From NCBI GenBank assembly GCA_016711875.1, contig JADJSD010000003.1, positions 744,001-808,000 of the forward strand: 64,000 nt of DNA, written 5' to 3'. Source of the DNA: Betaproteobacteria bacterium. Lineage in GTDB: Bacteria; Pseudomonadota; Gammaproteobacteria; Burkholderiales; Usitatibacteraceae. Shown piece after piece: positions 63,332-64,000 of the stretch; position 1 is the stretch's first letter, and each line of letters begins with the position of its first letter. A program made the position numbers and the translations under genes. Under the pieces are notes generated by a model. The model ran no database searches. It saw only the letters and a program-made list of their open reading frames with translations, and had not been told where the DNA came from.

Positions 63332-64000
63332 GCGAAACGGGGGCCTGCGACGCGATCGTGGTCGGCGGCGGAATCGTCGGCACTTCCGCGGCCTTCTTCC
63401 TGCGCCGCCGGGGCCTCGCGGTGACGCTCCTCGAAAGGCGCCTGTGCGGGCAGGAGGCCAGCGGCGTGAACTTCGGCAACATCCGGCGGCAGGCACGCCC
63501 CATCGAGCAACTGCCGCTCGCGAACCGTGCCTATGCGATCTGGGAGCGCCTGCCCGAGCTCGTCGGCGAGGACTGCGAGTTCCTGCCGGCCGGGCACCTG
63601 CGCATCGGCTACGCCGAGGATCGCGAGGAAGTATTCCGCCAGTACGCGCGCGACGCCGAGCCGTTCGGGCTCGGCCTCGAGATCAGCGTCGGCCCGGAAG
63701 TGAGGAAGCGATTCCCCTACCTGTCGCCGGAGGTGAAAGCGGTCTGCCTCGCGCCCCGCGACGGCCACGCGAACCCACGCCTCGCCGCGCCGGCTTTCGC
63801 CCGCGCCGCCCGCGCCGCCGGCGTCACGGTGAACGAGAACACCATCGTCACCGGCATCGGGAAGTCGGGCGAGGATTTCCGCGTCGCCACGGCGAAGGGC
63901 GAATGGCGCGCGCCGCTGGTGCTCGTCGCGACCGGCGCCTGGGCCGGCCCGCTGTGCGAGTCGCTGGGAGAGCCCGTGCCGCTCGAGGTGCGCTCGCCGC
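63328..64000 (+). CDS. FAD-dependent DAO-family oxidoreductase (HcnC/OoxB-like), partial
   Basis: Runs off the right edge; 224 residues are visible. It has FAD motif AIVVGGGIVGTSAAFFLRRRG at about residues 9-29, the ERRLCGQEASGVNFGNIR block seen in beta subunits of imino-acid/opine dehydrogenases, and VLVATGAWAGPLCE. It is translationally coupled to the small [2Fe-2S] subunit (ATGA overlap), the usual arrangement in HcnABC-like enzymes. It differs from the other DAO-family protein at 51364, so the locus has two distinct substrate-oxidising flavoproteins. The rest of the gene is outside the window. Confidence 0.85.
   Translation, partial: MSETGACDAIVVGGGIVGTSAAFFLRRRGLAVTLLERRLCGQEASGVNFGNIRRQARPIEQLPLANRAYAIWERLPELVGEDCEFLPAGHLRIGYAEDREEVFRQYARDAEPFGLGLEISVGPEVRKRFPYLSPEVKAVCLAPRDGHANPRLAAPAFARAARAAGVTVNENTIVTGIGKSGEDFRVATAKGEWRAPLVLVATGAWAGPLCESLGEPVPLEVRSP

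Overview
The window is 64 kb of very GC-rich (clearly above 65 %), densely coding chromosomal DNA from a betaproteobacterium. I infer Burkholderiales sensu lato, possibly an environmental isolate or a metagenome-assembled genome. The main support is the run ubiG-gph / ompA-gyrA-serC-(serA)-pheA-hisC-tyrA-aroA-cmk-rpsA-ihfB-lapA-lapB-(pyrF-ugd)-rfaE1-rfaD-cysM, a gene order typical of Betaproteobacteria. Split heptose genes (rfaE1 only), a glnB-nadE pair and a tmRNA with the tag ANDETYALAA fit this. There are no phage genes, insertion sequences, CRISPR arrays, tRNAs or rRNAs.

Layout. 0-3 kb: ftsK and lolA on the minus strand. 3-13.7 kb: a CRP-like regulator diverges from a plus-strand chain of overlapping genes, trxB, an Smr-domain gene and an L-Ara4N lipid A modification set (arnT, arnE, arnB, arnC, arnA formyltransferase, arnA decarboxylase), followed by purE, purK and mtfA. 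13.7-19 kb: a 45-residue membrane protein, glnB, nadE, a FemAB/GNAT-like protein, a PolB-like exonuclease and a CurA-type reductase. 18.9-27 kb (minus): cysM, a secreted helix-hairpin-helix protein with a tandem-repeat lysine tail, a lipoprotein, rfaD, rfaE1, ugd, pyrF, lapB and lapA. These join LPS inner-core synthesis, UDP-glucuronate supply (the precursor of L-Ara4N) and LPS homeostasis. 27-39.5 kb (minus): the ihfB-rpsA-cmk, aromatic and serine biosynthesis, and gyrA block. 39.7-43.2 kb (plus): an OmpA-family protein, a methylthioadenosine/SAH deaminase, ubiG and gph. 43.3-47.1 kb: tmRNA and a cluster of small stress-type genes plus a PAS-GAF-HD-GYP protein.

47.1-64 kb is the accessory part. 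It holds a class III aminotransferase, a 2-hydroxyacid dehydrogenase and a two-domain acetyltransferase (minus), divergent from a HAD hydrolase, a D-amino-acid-oxidase-family flavoprotein, a complete family-5 (peptide/opine/nickel type) ABC importer and the parts of an HcnABC/opine-dehydrogenase-like enzyme. Between those enzyme genes sit a TonB-dependent siderophore-type receptor and a PepSY membrane protein. The set looks like uptake plus oxidative breakdown of an amine, opine or imino-acid compound, possibly one that also chelates metal; the substrate cannot be read from sequence.

Four genes carry lesions: a 1-base frameshift in arnC, a loss of about 70 codons in the arnA formyltransferase, a 1-base frameshift in cysM, and a frameshift caused by an 8-bp tandem duplication in a CBS-domain gene. 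From sequence alone I cannot tell genuine decay or switching from sequencing or assembly error. All identifications rest on reading motifs and family resemblance; no database search was run.
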